Numbered from the stretch's first letter, positions 25,910 through 37,244 are shown. The stretch is 64,000 bases of DNA from Roseiarcus sp963807735 (GCA_963807735.1 CAWEDI010000019.1:248001-312000); one strand, 5' to 3'. Numbers and translations are program-made. The notes: a model not told the origin generated them from the sequence alone.

Positions 25910-27311
25910 TCAAAACCCGATCCGCGTGCGGATCGTCTCGCCGCCCCGCGAAATCGTCAGATCCCAGGAGCGCCCGTGCTGATTCGTCGCCTCGACGAGG
26001 TCGCGGGTGTCGCGGATCGCAGCGCCGTTGACCCCGACGATGACGTCGCCCTTCTGCAGGCCGAACTGCGCGGCCGGCGTGTTGGCGGCGACGTCGGAAA
26101 CCACCACGCCGTCCGTCGTGCCGATCGCGTCGGCGTCGAGCGAGAGTTCGTCGAGCACGGCAGGCGACAGGTTCATCACCTCTGCGCCCTGCAACGGCGA
26201 GCGGCTGGTCAGCCGCACGGCGCTGCGCGGCGTCGATTCCGGCGCCGCCTTCAGATTCATTGGCAGAATGAGAACTCTTGCCGCCACGCAGCACGGATAG
26301 CGAGGCGACGCCGCCGATCGGCTTGACGCCGATGCGGAAGTCTACGCCGGCGGCGTCGTCCACCGGCAAGCCGTCGACCGCCACGATCACGTCGCCGCGT
26401 CTCAGCCCGGCGTCGGCTGCCGGCGTCCCCTTTGCGACGCTGGCGACCGCCGCGCCGACGGGGCGATCGAGGCCGAGCGAGTCGGCGATATCCTTGGTCA
26501 CATCCTGCAATTTGGCGCCGAGGAACGGCCGCTTGACGACGGCGCCGCCCGCCTTGGCCGTCACGATGACGCTCTTGACCATGTTGACCGGAATGGCGAA
26601 GCCGATCCCCATGCTGCCGCCGGAGCGCGAGTAGATCGCCGAGTTGACGCCGACCAGCCGACCCCAGGTGTCGACCAGCGCGCCGCCGGAATTGCCCGGA
26701 TTGATCGCGGCGTCGGTCTGGATGAAGAAGCCGAAATCGCTGACGCCGACCTGCGTGCGGGCGAGCGCCGAGACGATGCCCTGCGTTACGCTCTGGCCGA
26801 CGCCGAACGGATTGCCGATCGCAATGACGAAGTCGCCGACCTCGATCGCATCGGAATCGCCCAGCTCGATCGCCGGGAAGCTTTCGCCGCCCTTGAGCTT
26901 CAGCACCGCAAGATCGGTGCGCGGATCGCGCAGCACTATCTGCGCCTCGTATTCGCGTTTATCGGCGAGCGCGACCTTAACCTCCGTCATGCCTTCGATG
27001 ACGTGGTGGTTTGTGACGACGAGCCCGCTGGCGTCGACGATGACGCCCGACCCCAGCGATTGCGCCACCCGCCGGTTCTGCTCTTGCGGCTGCTCGCCGA
27101 AGAAATGGCGGAAGAACGGATCGTCGAACAGGGGGTTTCGCGGCATCGTCTCGACCCGCGAGGCGTAGACGTTGACCACCGACGGCCGCACCTTGGCGAC
27201 GATCGGCGCGAACGAGAGATGCACTTGCGCGGGATTGGCGGGAACGATGCGCTCGTCGGCGGCCGCGCTCGCGGCGAACAGCAACAGCGCGGCGAAAACA
27301 TAGCGAAGCAA
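25910..27311 (-). pseudogene. HtrA/DegQ-type periplasmic serine protease with one frameshift
   Basis: A trypsin-like Do-family protease. It has a signal peptide (LRYVFAALLLFAASAAA), the catalytic His in VTNHHVIEG, Asp in RTDLAVLKL, Ser in INPGNSGGAL and a first PDZ domain (FLGAKLQDV to GVASLSVLRGGK). The second PDZ domain continues in another frame (LPMNLKAAPE to GGETIRTRIGF, stop at 25910). Deleting one base near 26274 (the doubled T of AGTTCTC on the coding strand) restores a single protein of about 466 residues. As written, the first frame runs on into nonsense. The best start is TTG 27311, which sits behind GGAGGACGTC; ATG 27338 is an in-frame alternative. It degrades misfolded envelope proteins. 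The lesion may be a sequencing error, like those in paaA. Confidence 0.88.
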
Positions 27312-27496
27312 GACGTCCTCCAGAGCTCCGGCGGGCATATAGGCTCGCCTCCGCCTCGAACGCCAAGCGGCGCCTTACCGCGATTTAATGTTCATTCTCG
27401 CGCGCTTTCTCTTGCGCCGGGGTCGTCTCGTGGCAATCTCTCCCGCGCCGCCCTGCGCATAAGCTGTGAGAGTGGCGGCTTTTCAGGAGGCTCATC

Positions 27497-27994
27497 ATGA
27501 GCACGTCTCAAGGCCCGTTTGACAATGCCGACGCGGGCGGCTTCTGCGGGTCGCCTTGGTCGCGCGGTTTCGCGGGCGGCCGCTGGACGCCTTTCGAACT
27601 GATCGCGATGGTTCTCGGCTTCATGGTGTTCTGGCCGATCGGGTTGGCGGTGCTCGCGTTCAAATACTGGCAGCGCAAGACCGGCGGGGCTGACTTGCAA
27701 ACCGTCGCCACCGGCGCGTACCAGAACGCCCGCTCGGCGATGAGCGGTTTCCAGGCGAACGCGCCGCGGGCGTGGGCTCAGCAGAACTGGGCGCGAGGCT
27801 TTACCACCTCGACCGGCAACGCCGCGTTCGACGAGTGGAAGAACGCCGAGCTGGCCCGGCTCGAAGAAGAGCGCCGCCGTCTCGACAACGCGCATCGCGA
27901 ATTCGCCGAATGGCTCGACACTGTCCGCAAGGCGAAGGATCGCGAGGAGTTCGAGCGGTTCATGAACGAGCGGCGCGGGAAGGCCGGGGCGTAA
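27497..27994 (+). CDS. DUF2852 family membrane-associated protein
   Basis: A 165-residue protein with one hydrophobic segment (residues about 34-55, FELIAMVLGFMVFWPIGLAV). A cytoplasmic helical C-terminal half follows, with a coiled-coil-like stretch around LARLEEERRRLDNAHREF and WLDTVRKAKDREEFERFMNE. This matches DUF2852, a family found almost only in alphaproteobacteria and without an established function. ATG 27497 follows AGGAGGCTCATC. A strong intrinsic terminator follows 28 bases after the stop. Confidence 0.88.
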   Translation: MSTSQGPFDNADAGGFCGSPWSRGFAGGRWTPFELIAMVLGFMVFWPIGLAVLAFKYWQRKTGGADLQTVATGAYQNARSAMSGFQANAPRAWAQQNWARGFTTSTGNAAFDEWKNAELARLEEERRRLDNAHREFAEWLDTVRKAKDREEFERFMNERRGKAGA

Positions 27995-28022
27995 CGCTCG
28001 CGCTATCGTCCCAGAGCTATCA

Positions 28023-28059
28023 AGCCTCGCTGGACCTTCGGTCCAGCGAGGCTTTCTTT
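28023..28059 (+). terminator. Intrinsic terminator of the DUF2852 gene
   Basis: A perfect 14-bp stem AGCCTCGCTGGACC / GGTCCAGCGAGGCT with the loop TTC is followed by TTCTTT. This is the clearest Rho-independent terminator in the window. Confidence 0.93.
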
Positions 28060-28495
28060 GTGCGTGGGGGACGCGCCAGGCTCGCCACTGTCGGGCCCCG
28101 GCTTGTCGCGCTAATTGAGCGGTTTAATTGGCGCTCTCCGGGTCTTGCCCGGGCTTGTCCCGGGCATCCACGTCGCGACAGGGCGCTGCGGTTTCCAAAC
28201 GAGAAAGTTCCGTTTGCAACGAGCGCAGTTCCAACTCTGCCGCAGCTAAGCAACGGCGCGACGTGGATGGCCGGGACAAGCCCGGCCATGACGACGCAAA
28301 AGTCACGTCGCAATAGAACGCTCATAGCGAGTCTCCTTGCACATCACACTTACATTGATCGTGCGTCACCTCACAGTATGCCTGCAATTGAAACAGTTTT
28401 AATCTGCGCTCGTCTCGTTGACACTGCCCATAACGCATGGTTTTTCTTGGCGTGCTGCGAAGCAAGCGCCGCAAGGCTACCCGCCGAGGTTTCCA
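28060..28495. other. Intergenic region carrying a MITE-like inverted repeat
   Basis: About 435 bases without a supported gene. The first part has a low-complexity repeat-like stretch (GGGCCCCGGCTTGTC). The middle holds the inverted repeat at 28151-28283. The last 150 bases (28330-28480) are less GC-rich and may hold the promoter of the next gene; no clear -35/-10 was found. Confidence 0.6.
28151..28283. repeat. Inverted repeat with 27-bp arms (MITE-like or RPE-like)
   Basis: The left arm 28151-28177 (GGGCTTGTCCCGGGCATCCA then CGTCGCG) and the right arm 28257-28283 are inverted copies matching at 26 of 27 positions. They surround a 79-base core. The arms resemble the GGCCGGGACAAGCCCGGCC repeats scattered in Hyphomicrobiales genomes. 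No target-site duplication or ORF was identified. Confidence 0.8.
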
Positions 28496-28963
28496 ATGAC
28501 GATCCAAGCTCGGCTTCCCTCCGCGGAGGCCAGCGCGCGCGGCTTCGCCGTCGTCGTGCTCACCTATCGCTGCGCGATGGCGGAACTCTGCGACGCCCAG
28601 GCGGCCTACCGCGTCGACGCGTGGGAGGTGCTCGAATCGATCGCCCCGGACGGCGACGCCGAAGCGTTGTTCGGTTGTTTCTTCGGCTTCGTCCGCGCGC
28701 TGCTCGCGGGCGCTGGCCGCCCTCTGCAATGGCGGCGGACGTTTTGCGCGCATCTCTGTCGCGACGAATGGCTCGCGGTCGCGATGATCGACGCAGCGCA
28801 ACGCGCCGACCCGGAGTCTCTGCTGGGCTTCGCGTCCGAACTCATCGGCGTCGAGGAACTCGGCGACGCGCTGCATGCGACGCAGGCTTTGGCCGCGGCC
28901 CTCGCGCGGCGCGGCCTTTATCTGCGTGCGAACGAACGCTCGCCGCATCCCACGCTGCACTGA
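28496..28963 (+). CDS. Hypothetical protein, Ala/Leu-rich, helical
   Basis: A 155-residue protein I do not recognise. It is predicted mostly helical, with several cysteines (TYRCAMAELCDA, FGCFFGF, FCAHLCRDEW) and no signal peptide or membrane segment. ATG 28496 is chosen because homology-like, well-behaved sequence starts there; the frame is open from 28418 but the added N-terminus has poor composition and no ribosome site. It is followed 61 bases later by the GguC-like gene on the same strand, with its own strong ribosome-binding site, so the two need not be co-transcribed. Confidence 0.55.
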   Translation: MTIQARLPSAEASARGFAVVVLTYRCAMAELCDAQAAYRVDAWEVLESIAPDGDAEALFGCFFGFVRALLAGAGRPLQWRRTFCAHLCRDEWLAVAMIDAAQRADPESLLGFASELIGVEELGDALHATQALAAALARRGLYLRANERSPHPTLH

Positions 28964-29024
28964 ACCGCTTTCCCTCAGCCCCGCTCTGCGATAATCCGCT
29001 TGCCCTATCAGGGAGGGGCGGGGC

Positions 29025-30011
29025 ATGCGGCTGGCGCAAATCATAGACGACAACGGCAAGCGAGCGCTGGTCGTCACCGCGCGCGGCGAAAGCCGGCTCG
29101 TCAAGGGCGCGAAGACGACGCTGCAACTCGCCGAACAGGCGATCGAGGCTGGGACCAGCCTGAAAAAGCTGATCGCCGAGCGCGGAATCGGCAAGCCGGC
29201 CGATCTCGCGGCGGCCTACAAGGAGGGCCGCGTGCTGACGCCGGTCGACCATCCCGATCCCGCGCATCTCTACGTCACCGGCACCGGGCTGACCCATCTC
29301 GGCTCGGCCGAGGGGCGCGACAAGATGCACAAGAGCCTCGCCGATCCCTCCGCGCTCACCGATTCGATGAAAATGTTCAAGATGGGCCTCGAAGGCGGCA
29401 AGCCGGGTAAGGGCCAGGAGGGCGTGCAGCCGGAATGGTTCTACAAAGGCGACGGCTCGACGCTCGCCGCGCCGGGCGGCGACCTGCAGAGCCCCGCCTT
29501 TGCGCTCGACGGCGGCGAGGAGCCGGAGATCGTCGGCGTCTATCTGATCGACGACAAAGGCGCGCCGCGCCGGCTCGGCTTCGCGCTCGGCAACGAGTTC
29601 TCCGATCATGTCACCGAGCGGCAGAACTACCTGTTTCTCGCCCATTCCAAGCTGCGGGCGTCGAGCTTCGGCCCGGAGCTGCTGACCGGCGACCTGCCGC
29701 TCGACGTGCAGGGCGTCTCGCGCATCAAGCGCGGCAAGGCGGTGCTGTGGGAGAAGCCGTTCCTCTCCGGCGAACAGAACATGTCGCATTCGATCGCCAA
29801 TCTGGAGGCGCATCATTTCAAATACGCGCTGTTCCGCCGACCGGGCGACGTGCACGTGCATTACTTCGGCACGGCGACGCTTTCCTTCTCCGACCAAATC
29901 AAGCCGGAGAAGGGCGACGTGTTCGAGATCGAAGCGGAGGCGTTCGGACTGCCGTTGCGCAACCGCCTGACCATCGCCAAGCCGCTGAAGACCAAAGTCA
30001 CAGCGCTCTGA
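29025..30011 (+). CDS. GguC/AraD1-family fumarylacetoacetate-hydrolase-like protein
   Basis: A 328-residue protein of the FAH superfamily subgroup known as GguC or AraD1. It shows TGTGLTHLGSAEGRDKMH, PEWFYKGDGSTLAAPGGDL, EIVGVYLIDD, LGFALGNEFSDHVTE and HYFGTATLSFSD. Members near L-arabinose or galactose genes act as 2-keto-3-deoxy sugar acid dehydratases. Here the only partner is an epimerase-like dehydrogenase starting at the next base, so a sugar-acid catabolic role is likely but the substrate is unknown. ATG 29025 follows GGGAGGGGCGGGGC. Confidence 0.88.
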   Translation: MRLAQIIDDNGKRALVVTARGESRLVKGAKTTLQLAEQAIEAGTSLKKLIAERGIGKPADLAAAYKEGRVLTPVDHPDPAHLYVTGTGLTHLGSAEGRDKMHKSLADPSALTDSMKMFKMGLEGGKPGKGQEGVQPEWFYKGDGSTLAAPGGDLQSPAFALDGGEEPEIVGVYLIDDKGAPRRLGFALGNEFSDHVTERQNYLFLAHSKLRASSFGPELLTGDLPLDVQGVSRIKRGKAVLWEKPFLSGEQNMSHSIANLEAHHFKYALFRRPGDVHVHYFGTATLSFSDQIKPEKGDVFEIEAEAFGLPLRNRLTIAKPLKTKVTAL

Positions 30012-30965
30012 ATGCGTCTGCTGCTGACCGGCGCGGCGGGCTGGTTGGGGCGCCACCTGAGCCCGCGCCTGGTCGCCGCGGGCCATGAGGTCGTCGGTCT
30101 CGACATCGCCGCTTCGCCGGGAACCGACGTCGTCGGCACGATCGCCGACCGCGACCTCATCGCGCGGGTGTTTCGCGAAGGCGGGATCGAGGCGGTCATT
30201 CACGCAGGCGCCCTGCACAAGCCCGACATCGCCCGCTTCCCCGCGCAAGCCTTCGTCGATACCAACGTCACCGGCACGCTGAACCTGCTGCGGGCGGCGG
30301 TGGCGGCGCGGGCGCGTTTCGTGTTCACCTCGACCACTTCGCTGATGATCAGCCAAGCGATCCGCGCCGAGGAGGGCGGCGCCGCGGTCTGGCTCGACGA
30401 GCGCGCCGGCCCGCTGGAGCCGCGCAACATTTACGGCGTCACCAAGCTCGCGGCCGAGAGCCTGTGCCGGCTGCATCATCTCGACCACGGGCTCCCCTGC
30501 GTGATCTTGCGGACGGCGCGCTTCTTCCCGGAAGCCGACGACACCCACGCCGACATCGACGGCGCCAATTTGAAGGCCAACGAATTCCTCTACCGCCGGC
30601 TGACGGTGGAGGATTGCGCCGAGGCGCATGTGGCCGCGCTGATCCGGGCGCCGGCGATCCGCTTCGGGCTTTACTTGGTCTCGGCGCCGACGCCGTTCCA
30701 ACGCTCCGACGCGGCGGCATTGAAGCAGGACGCAGCGGGCGTCGTCGCGCGCTATTTTCCTGACGCCGCCGATATTTATGAGCGCGCGGGTTGGCGCCTG
30801 CCGAAGAGCATCGGTCGGGTCTATGACGCCCTCCTCGCCGAGCGGTCGCTCGGCTTCCGGGCGCGCGTTGATTTCGCCGCCGTACTGGCGGCGCTGCGCG
30901 AAGGGCGCGCGCCGCCCTTCGCGCACGATCCCGAATTTGTCTCGCCGTCGGCGGCGTTCGCCTAA
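30012..30965 (+). CDS. NAD-dependent epimerase/dehydratase family protein
   Basis: A 317-residue extended short-chain dehydrogenase. It has the Rossmann motif TGAAGWLGRHL at the N-terminus, the catalytic Tyr-x3-Lys in YGVTKLAAE, STTS upstream of it and ILRTARFFPE. It starts immediately after the stop of the GguC-like gene, so the pair is an operon and probably works on the same sugar or sugar acid. Sugar-nucleotide epimerase, uronate dehydrogenase or aldose dehydrogenase activity are all possible. The stop overlaps the end of nadD on the other strand by four bases. Confidence 0.88.
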   Translation: MRLLLTGAAGWLGRHLSPRLVAAGHEVVGLDIAASPGTDVVGTIADRDLIARVFREGGIEAVIHAGALHKPDIARFPAQAFVDTNVTGTLNLLRAAVAARARFVFTSTTSLMISQAIRAEEGGAAVWLDERAGPLEPRNIYGVTKLAAESLCRLHHLDHGLPCVILRTARFFPEADDTHADIDGANLKANEFLYRRLTVEDCAEAHVAALIRAPAIRFGLYLVSAPTPFQRSDAAALKQDAAGVVARYFPDAADIYERAGWRLPKSIGRVYDALLAERSLGFRARVDFAAVLAALREGRAPPFAHDPEFVSPSAAFA

Positions 30966-31573
30966 CGCGGCCGCCGCCTGAGCGCCGTCGACGATGCGCT
31001 CGACCGCGGGCCGTGCAGGAAAATCCACGCCGGCGGCGCCAGGAACGCCAGCCGCTCGGCGTCGCTTTCCGGCCGCCGCCAGCGCGACAGCGCCTGCGCC
31101 GCGCGGCTCGACAGCGGCGCGAAACTCGATCCCGGACGATCCACCACCAGGATCGGAACGCGCGCGGCGATCTCCTCCCAGGCGCGCCAGCGATGGAATT
31201 GCGCGAGATTGTCGGCGCCCATGATCCAGACGAAGCGCGCGCCGGCGGCGTGGCGCTGGAGGAACCGTAGGGTGTCGGCGGTGTAGGTCGAGCCGATCTC
31301 GCTCTCGAACCCTGTGACGGCGATGCGCGGATCGTGAACCAGCGCGCGGGCGGCGACGAGCCGGGCGCGCAAGGCGGCGAGATCGGCGCTCGATTTCAGC
31401 GGATTCCCGGGCGTCGCCAGCCACCAGACGCGAGCGAGCCCGAGCCGCGTGAGCGCCAGATGCGAGGCGAGCAGATGCCCGGCGTGCGGCGGATTGAACG
31501 ACCCGCCGAGCAGCCCAATCGCCTGGCCCGCCGCAAACGGCGGCAGGCGCACGAATCCCCCCTCGCGACGCAT
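30962..31573 (-). CDS. nadD: Nicotinate-nucleotide adenylyltransferase
   Basis: A 203-residue nucleotidyltransferase making deamido-NAD from nicotinate mononucleotide and ATP in NAD synthesis. It has GLLGGSFNPPHAGHLL (the HxGH ATP site), WLATPGNPLK, STYTADTLRFL and FVWIMGADNLAQFHRW. Length is normal. In many Hyphomicrobiales nadD sits beside proA and rsfS; neither is here. The C-terminal RRPR tail overlaps the convergent epimerase gene by four bases. A palindromic repeat lies upstream. Confidence 0.95.
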   Translation of the reverse strand: MRREGGFVRLPPFAAGQAIGLLGGSFNPPHAGHLLASHLALTRLGLARVWWLATPGNPLKSSADLAALRARLVAARALVHDPRIAVTGFESEIGSTYTADTLRFLQRHAAGARFVWIMGADNLAQFHRWRAWEEIAARVPILVVDRPGSSFAPLSSRAAQALSRWRRPESDAERLAFLAPPAWIFLHGPRSSASSTALRRRPR

Positions 31574-31606
31574 GGACCCTTAACGCATTCAGAGACCTAG
31601 CGGAAT

Positions 31607-31712
31607 CGTCATGGCGAGCGTAGCGAAGCAATCCACGGCGCCGCCGATGCGCTCCATCCGGCCGCCGCCCGATCTCGCTAGGCCGGATGGCTTCGCTGCG
31701 CTCGCCACGACG
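31607..31712. repeat. Dispersed palindromic repeat, full copy 2
   Basis: The left arm CGTCATGGCGAGCGTAGCGA (continuing AGCAATCCACGGCG) and the right arm GGATGGCTTCGCTGCGCTCG ending in CCACGACG form a 106-bp imperfect palindrome. It lies between secA and nadD and is related to the copy at 1005-1083. It ends seven bases beyond the secA stop, so it may also help end secA transcription. Confidence 0.85.
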
Positions 31713-31718
31713 GTCCGC

Positions 31719-34532
<2,814 letters not shown>

Positions 34533-34793
34533 GAATGACCTTTCGCCCCCGGCAGGCCTGGGTCAGCGCCTCGCGCGGCGACGCGTCAAGGCGATCCCGC
34601 GCGCGAGGCCCCCGGGGCGGCGCTGAGATAGGCAGGCGGGCGCCCCTTGTCAACGAAACAGGCGCCGGCCGGCGTTAACCATTTCGGCGTGACAGGGGCG
34701 ACGGACCGCTTGCAAAACGATATTTCCGTTCCTAAACTTTCGTTAACGTTGATGTGGGGCGGCGCAAAAAGTTCAGAAGCGCCGAAGGGAAAG
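34533..34793. other. Divergent secA-cfa intergenic region
   Basis: This 261-base stretch holds the promoters of secA (minus) and cfa (plus). A convincing cfa promoter is listed separately. The secA side is GC-rich with no clear -35/-10. The sequence GTTAAC occurs twice (34674 and 34742 areas). Confidence 0.5.
34710..34738 (+). promoter_or_regulatory. Predicted sigma-70 promoter of cfa
   Basis: -35 TTGCAA (34710-34715), a 17-base spacer and -10 TAAACT (34733-34738). The start of transcription would be near 34745, about 50 bases before ATG 34794. Confidence 0.5.
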
Positions 34794-36047
34794 ATGAACG
34801 CGTTAGTTTCGCGGACGATCTCGAAGTTGGTGCGGGTGGGACGGCTGAAAGTCGAATTCCCCAACGGGATGGTGGGAAATTTCGGCGACGGGAGCGGGCC
34901 AGAGATCGCGGTCCGCATTTTCGATCGTGGCGCGCTGTGGGAGCTTTTGCGCGATCCCGAGCTGATGTTCGGCGAGCTTTACATGAACGGCCGCCTCGAG
35001 GTGACGCAAGGCGATCTGTACGATCTGCTTGCTCTCGGCTCCGCCAATCTGTGGAAGAGCGACGGGCTCGCCTGGATCAAACTATTCGAGAAGTTGCGGA
35101 ACTGGTTCAAGTTTTTGGGCCAGCGGAATGACCGCTTCCGCGCCAAGAAGAACATCGAGGCCCATTACGATCTCGATCGCCGGCTTTACGATCTTTTTCT
35201 TGACGCAGATCGGCAGTATTCTTGCGCTTACTTCGAACATCCAAACCAGACGCTGGACGAAGCGCAGCTCGCCAAGAAGCGGCATATCGCCGCGAAGCTG
35301 CTGGTCGACGAGCGCCATCGCGTGCTCGACATCGGCTGCGGCTTCGGCGGCATGGGCCTCTATCTCGCCCAGCAGACCGGAGCGCGCGTCGTCGGCGTGA
35401 CGCTGAGCCAGGAGCAATTGGCGATTTCGCAAGGGCGCGCCGCGGAGACCGGGCTCGCGTCGCGCGCCGATTTCCGCTTGCAGGACTATCGCGACGTGCA
35501 GGGGCCGTTCGACCGCATCGTCTCGGTCGGCATGTTCGAGCACGTCGGGCTGCTGCGGTTCGATGAATATTTCGGCCACGTCAAGCGCCTGCTCGCCGAC
35601 GATGGGGTCATGCTGCTGCACGCGATCGGGCGCAGCAGCGGTCCCGGCTACACCAATCCCTGGGTGGCGAAATACATCTTCCCGGGCGGCTACATCCCCG
35701 CCCTGTCGGAGGTGCTCGCCGCCATCGAACGGCAGGATCTGTTCGTCACCGACATCGAAGTGCTGCGCCTCCACTACGCCGACACGCTGAAGTGCTGGCG
35801 CGAACGCTTCAACGCGCGCCGCGACGAGGCGCGTGCGCTCTACGACGAGCGTTTCTGCCGCATGTGGGACTTCTATCTCGCGGGCTCCGAGGCTTCGTTC
35901 CGCGTCGCCGGCAACTACGTGTTCCAGATCCAGATCGCGAAGCGGCAGGACGTCGCGCCGCGCACGCGCGATTATGTCGCCGCCCGCGAGGAGGCGCTGC
36001 GGCGCCAGGAATCGCCAGCCGCGATTCCGTTCCGCCAGACTGCCTGA
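34794..36047 (+). CDS. cfa: Cyclopropane-fatty-acyl-phospholipid synthase
   Basis: A 417-residue SAM-dependent enzyme that adds a methylene bridge to unsaturated acyl chains in membrane phospholipids. It has an N-terminal lipid-binding-like domain (to about residue 110). A methyltransferase domain follows, with VLDIGCGFGGMGLYLAQ, GVTLSQEQ, the catalytic-region FDRIVSVGMFEHVG and FPGGYIPALSE. ATG 34794 is preferred because it follows AAGGGAAAG and lies just after a predicted promoter; ATG 34752 is an alternative. Confidence 0.93.
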   Translation: MNALVSRTISKLVRVGRLKVEFPNGMVGNFGDGSGPEIAVRIFDRGALWELLRDPELMFGELYMNGRLEVTQGDLYDLLALGSANLWKSDGLAWIKLFEKLRNWFKFLGQRNDRFRAKKNIEAHYDLDRRLYDLFLDADRQYSCAYFEHPNQTLDEAQLAKKRHIAAKLLVDERHRVLDIGCGFGGMGLYLAQQTGARVVGVTLSQEQLAISQGRAAETGLASRADFRLQDYRDVQGPFDRIVSVGMFEHVGLLRFDEYFGHVKRLLADDGVMLLHAIGRSSGPGYTNPWVAKYIFPGGYIPALSEVLAAIERQDLFVTDIEVLRLHYADTLKCWRERFNARRDEARALYDERFCRMWDFYLAGSEASFRVAGNYVFQIQIAKRQDVAPRTRDYVAAREEALRRQESPAAIPFRQTA

Positions 36048-36054
36048 GCGCGCG

Positions 36055-37215
36055 TCAGAACAGCGAAAGCTGGCGCGGCGCCTCCGCCTCGGCGGCCGGC
36101 GGCTTGAACAGGTCGTTGCGCAGCCGGTAGGCTTTCTCGCGGAAGCCGAGCTTGCGCGCGGCGATCTCGAAGCGGCGGCCGATCATCCAGGCGTAGGGAC
36201 CGGAGCCGGCCATGCGCTGTCCCCATTGCGATTCGTAATCCTTGCCGCCGTGCAGCGACTGCACCAAGGCGAGCGTATGTTTGAGCTTGTCGGGGAAGTT
36301 GACGGCGAGCCATTCGCGAAACAGCTCCCGCAGCTCCAGCGGCAGCCGCAGCGTGACGTAGCCGGCCTCGCGCGCGCCTGCGGCGTGGGCTCGCGCCAGG
36401 ATGGCCTCAATCTCGTCGTCGTTCACCGCCGGGATGATCGGCGCGACCATCACGCCGACGGGAACGCCGGCATCGGCGAGCGCGGCGATGGCGGCCAGCC
36501 GACGCTCCGGCGTCGGCGCGCGCGGCTCCATGCGGCGCGCCAGATCGCGATCGAGCGTCGTCACCGAGACATAGACCTTGGCCAGGCCCTTGGCGGCCAT
36601 CGGCGCCAGCAGGTCGATGTCGCGCGTGACCAGGTTCGACTTGGTGACGATGCCGACGGGATGGTCGGTCCGCGCCAGCACCTCGACAACCGAACGGGTG
36701 ATCCGGTATTGCCGCTCGATTGGCTGATAGGCGTCGGTGTTGGCGCCGAGCGCGATCACCGCCGCGCGGTATTTCGGCGCCGCCAGCTCCTTTTCCAGCA
36801 GCGCGGCCGCGTTCTCCTTGACGAACAGCTTGCTCTCGAAATCAAGCCCGGCGGAAAGACCAAGATAGGCGTGCGTCGGCCGGGCGTAGCAATAGGCGCA
36901 GCCGTGCTCGCAACCCCGATACGGATTGATCGAGCGATCGAACGAGATGTCGGGCGAATCGTTGCGCGTGATGATCGTGCGCGGGCGCTCGATCGTCACT
37001 TCGGTTTGCAGCGGCGCGGCCTCCTCGCCGTCCCAACCGTCGTCGCAAGCTTCGCGCCGCAACGTCTCGAAGCGGCCGGTCTCGTTCGACGGCGCGCCGC
37101 GGCCGCGCCGCGCTTCGACCGGGGCTAGCCGGTCGGCGAATTTGACGCCGAGTTCGCGCGCCACGACGACGCGCTGCGAAGAATCGATTTGTCGCGAGGC
37201 GGCGGCGTTCATCAT
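36055..37215 (-). CDS. PA0069/Rv2578c-type radical SAM protein, SOS-box regulated, with a C-terminal clamp-binding motif
   Basis: A 386-residue radical SAM protein. The 4Fe-4S motif is CEHGCAYC (Cys-x3-Cys-x2-Cys, about residue 105), followed by YARPTHAYLGL, ALGANTDAYQPIE and VTKSNLVTRD. This group is related to spore photoproduct lyase and has no established activity. The last five residues are QLSLF, matching the QL(S/D)LF peptide that docks proteins on the DnaN sliding clamp. ATG ATG at 37215 and 37212 follow AGGAGAG. A LexA box of the alphaproteobacterial type sits 10 bp upstream. Family and box are seen in the sequence; a clamp-tethered DNA repair role is inference. It is convergent with cfa, seven bases apart. 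Confidence 0.88.
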   Translation of the reverse strand: MMNAAASRQIDSSQRVVVARELGVKFADRLAPVEARRGRGAPSNETGRFETLRREACDDGWDGEEAAPLQTEVTIERPRTIITRNDSPDISFDRSINPYRGCEHGCAYCYARPTHAYLGLSAGLDFESKLFVKENAAALLEKELAAPKYRAAVIALGANTDAYQPIERQYRITRSVVEVLARTDHPVGIVTKSNLVTRDIDLLAPMAAKGLAKVYVSVTTLDRDLARRMEPRAPTPERRLAAIAALADAGVPVGVMVAPIIPAVNDDEIEAILARAHAAGAREAGYVTLRLPLELRELFREWLAVNFPDKLKHTLALVQSLHGGKDYESQWGQRMAGSGPYAWMIGRRFEIAARKLGFREKAYRLRNDLFKPPAAEAEAPRQLSLF

Positions 37216-37225
37216 CGCTCTCCTA

Positions 37226-37240
37226 GAACAAAAAGAGAAC
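37226..37240 (-). promoter_or_regulatory. LexA (SOS) box of the radical SAM gene
   Basis: Read in the gene's direction the site is GTTCTCTTTTTGTTC, GTTC-N7-GTTC. It differs from the uvrA box (9513-9527) at one of 15 positions. It overlaps the predicted transcription start and lies just before the Shine-Dalgarno sequence, so a bound LexA would block the promoter. Confidence 0.85.
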
Positions 37241-37244
37241 ATTG

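Noticed and set aside
28842..31631. A 929-residue minus-strand open frame across the GguC-like and epimerase genes
   Set aside because: It runs antisense to two well-supported genes and in a different frame from nadD; no domain is recognisable.
34733..34750. A LexA box upstream of cfa (GTTCCTAAACTTTCGTT)
   Set aside because: The second half is TTCG rather than GTTC at the required spacing.
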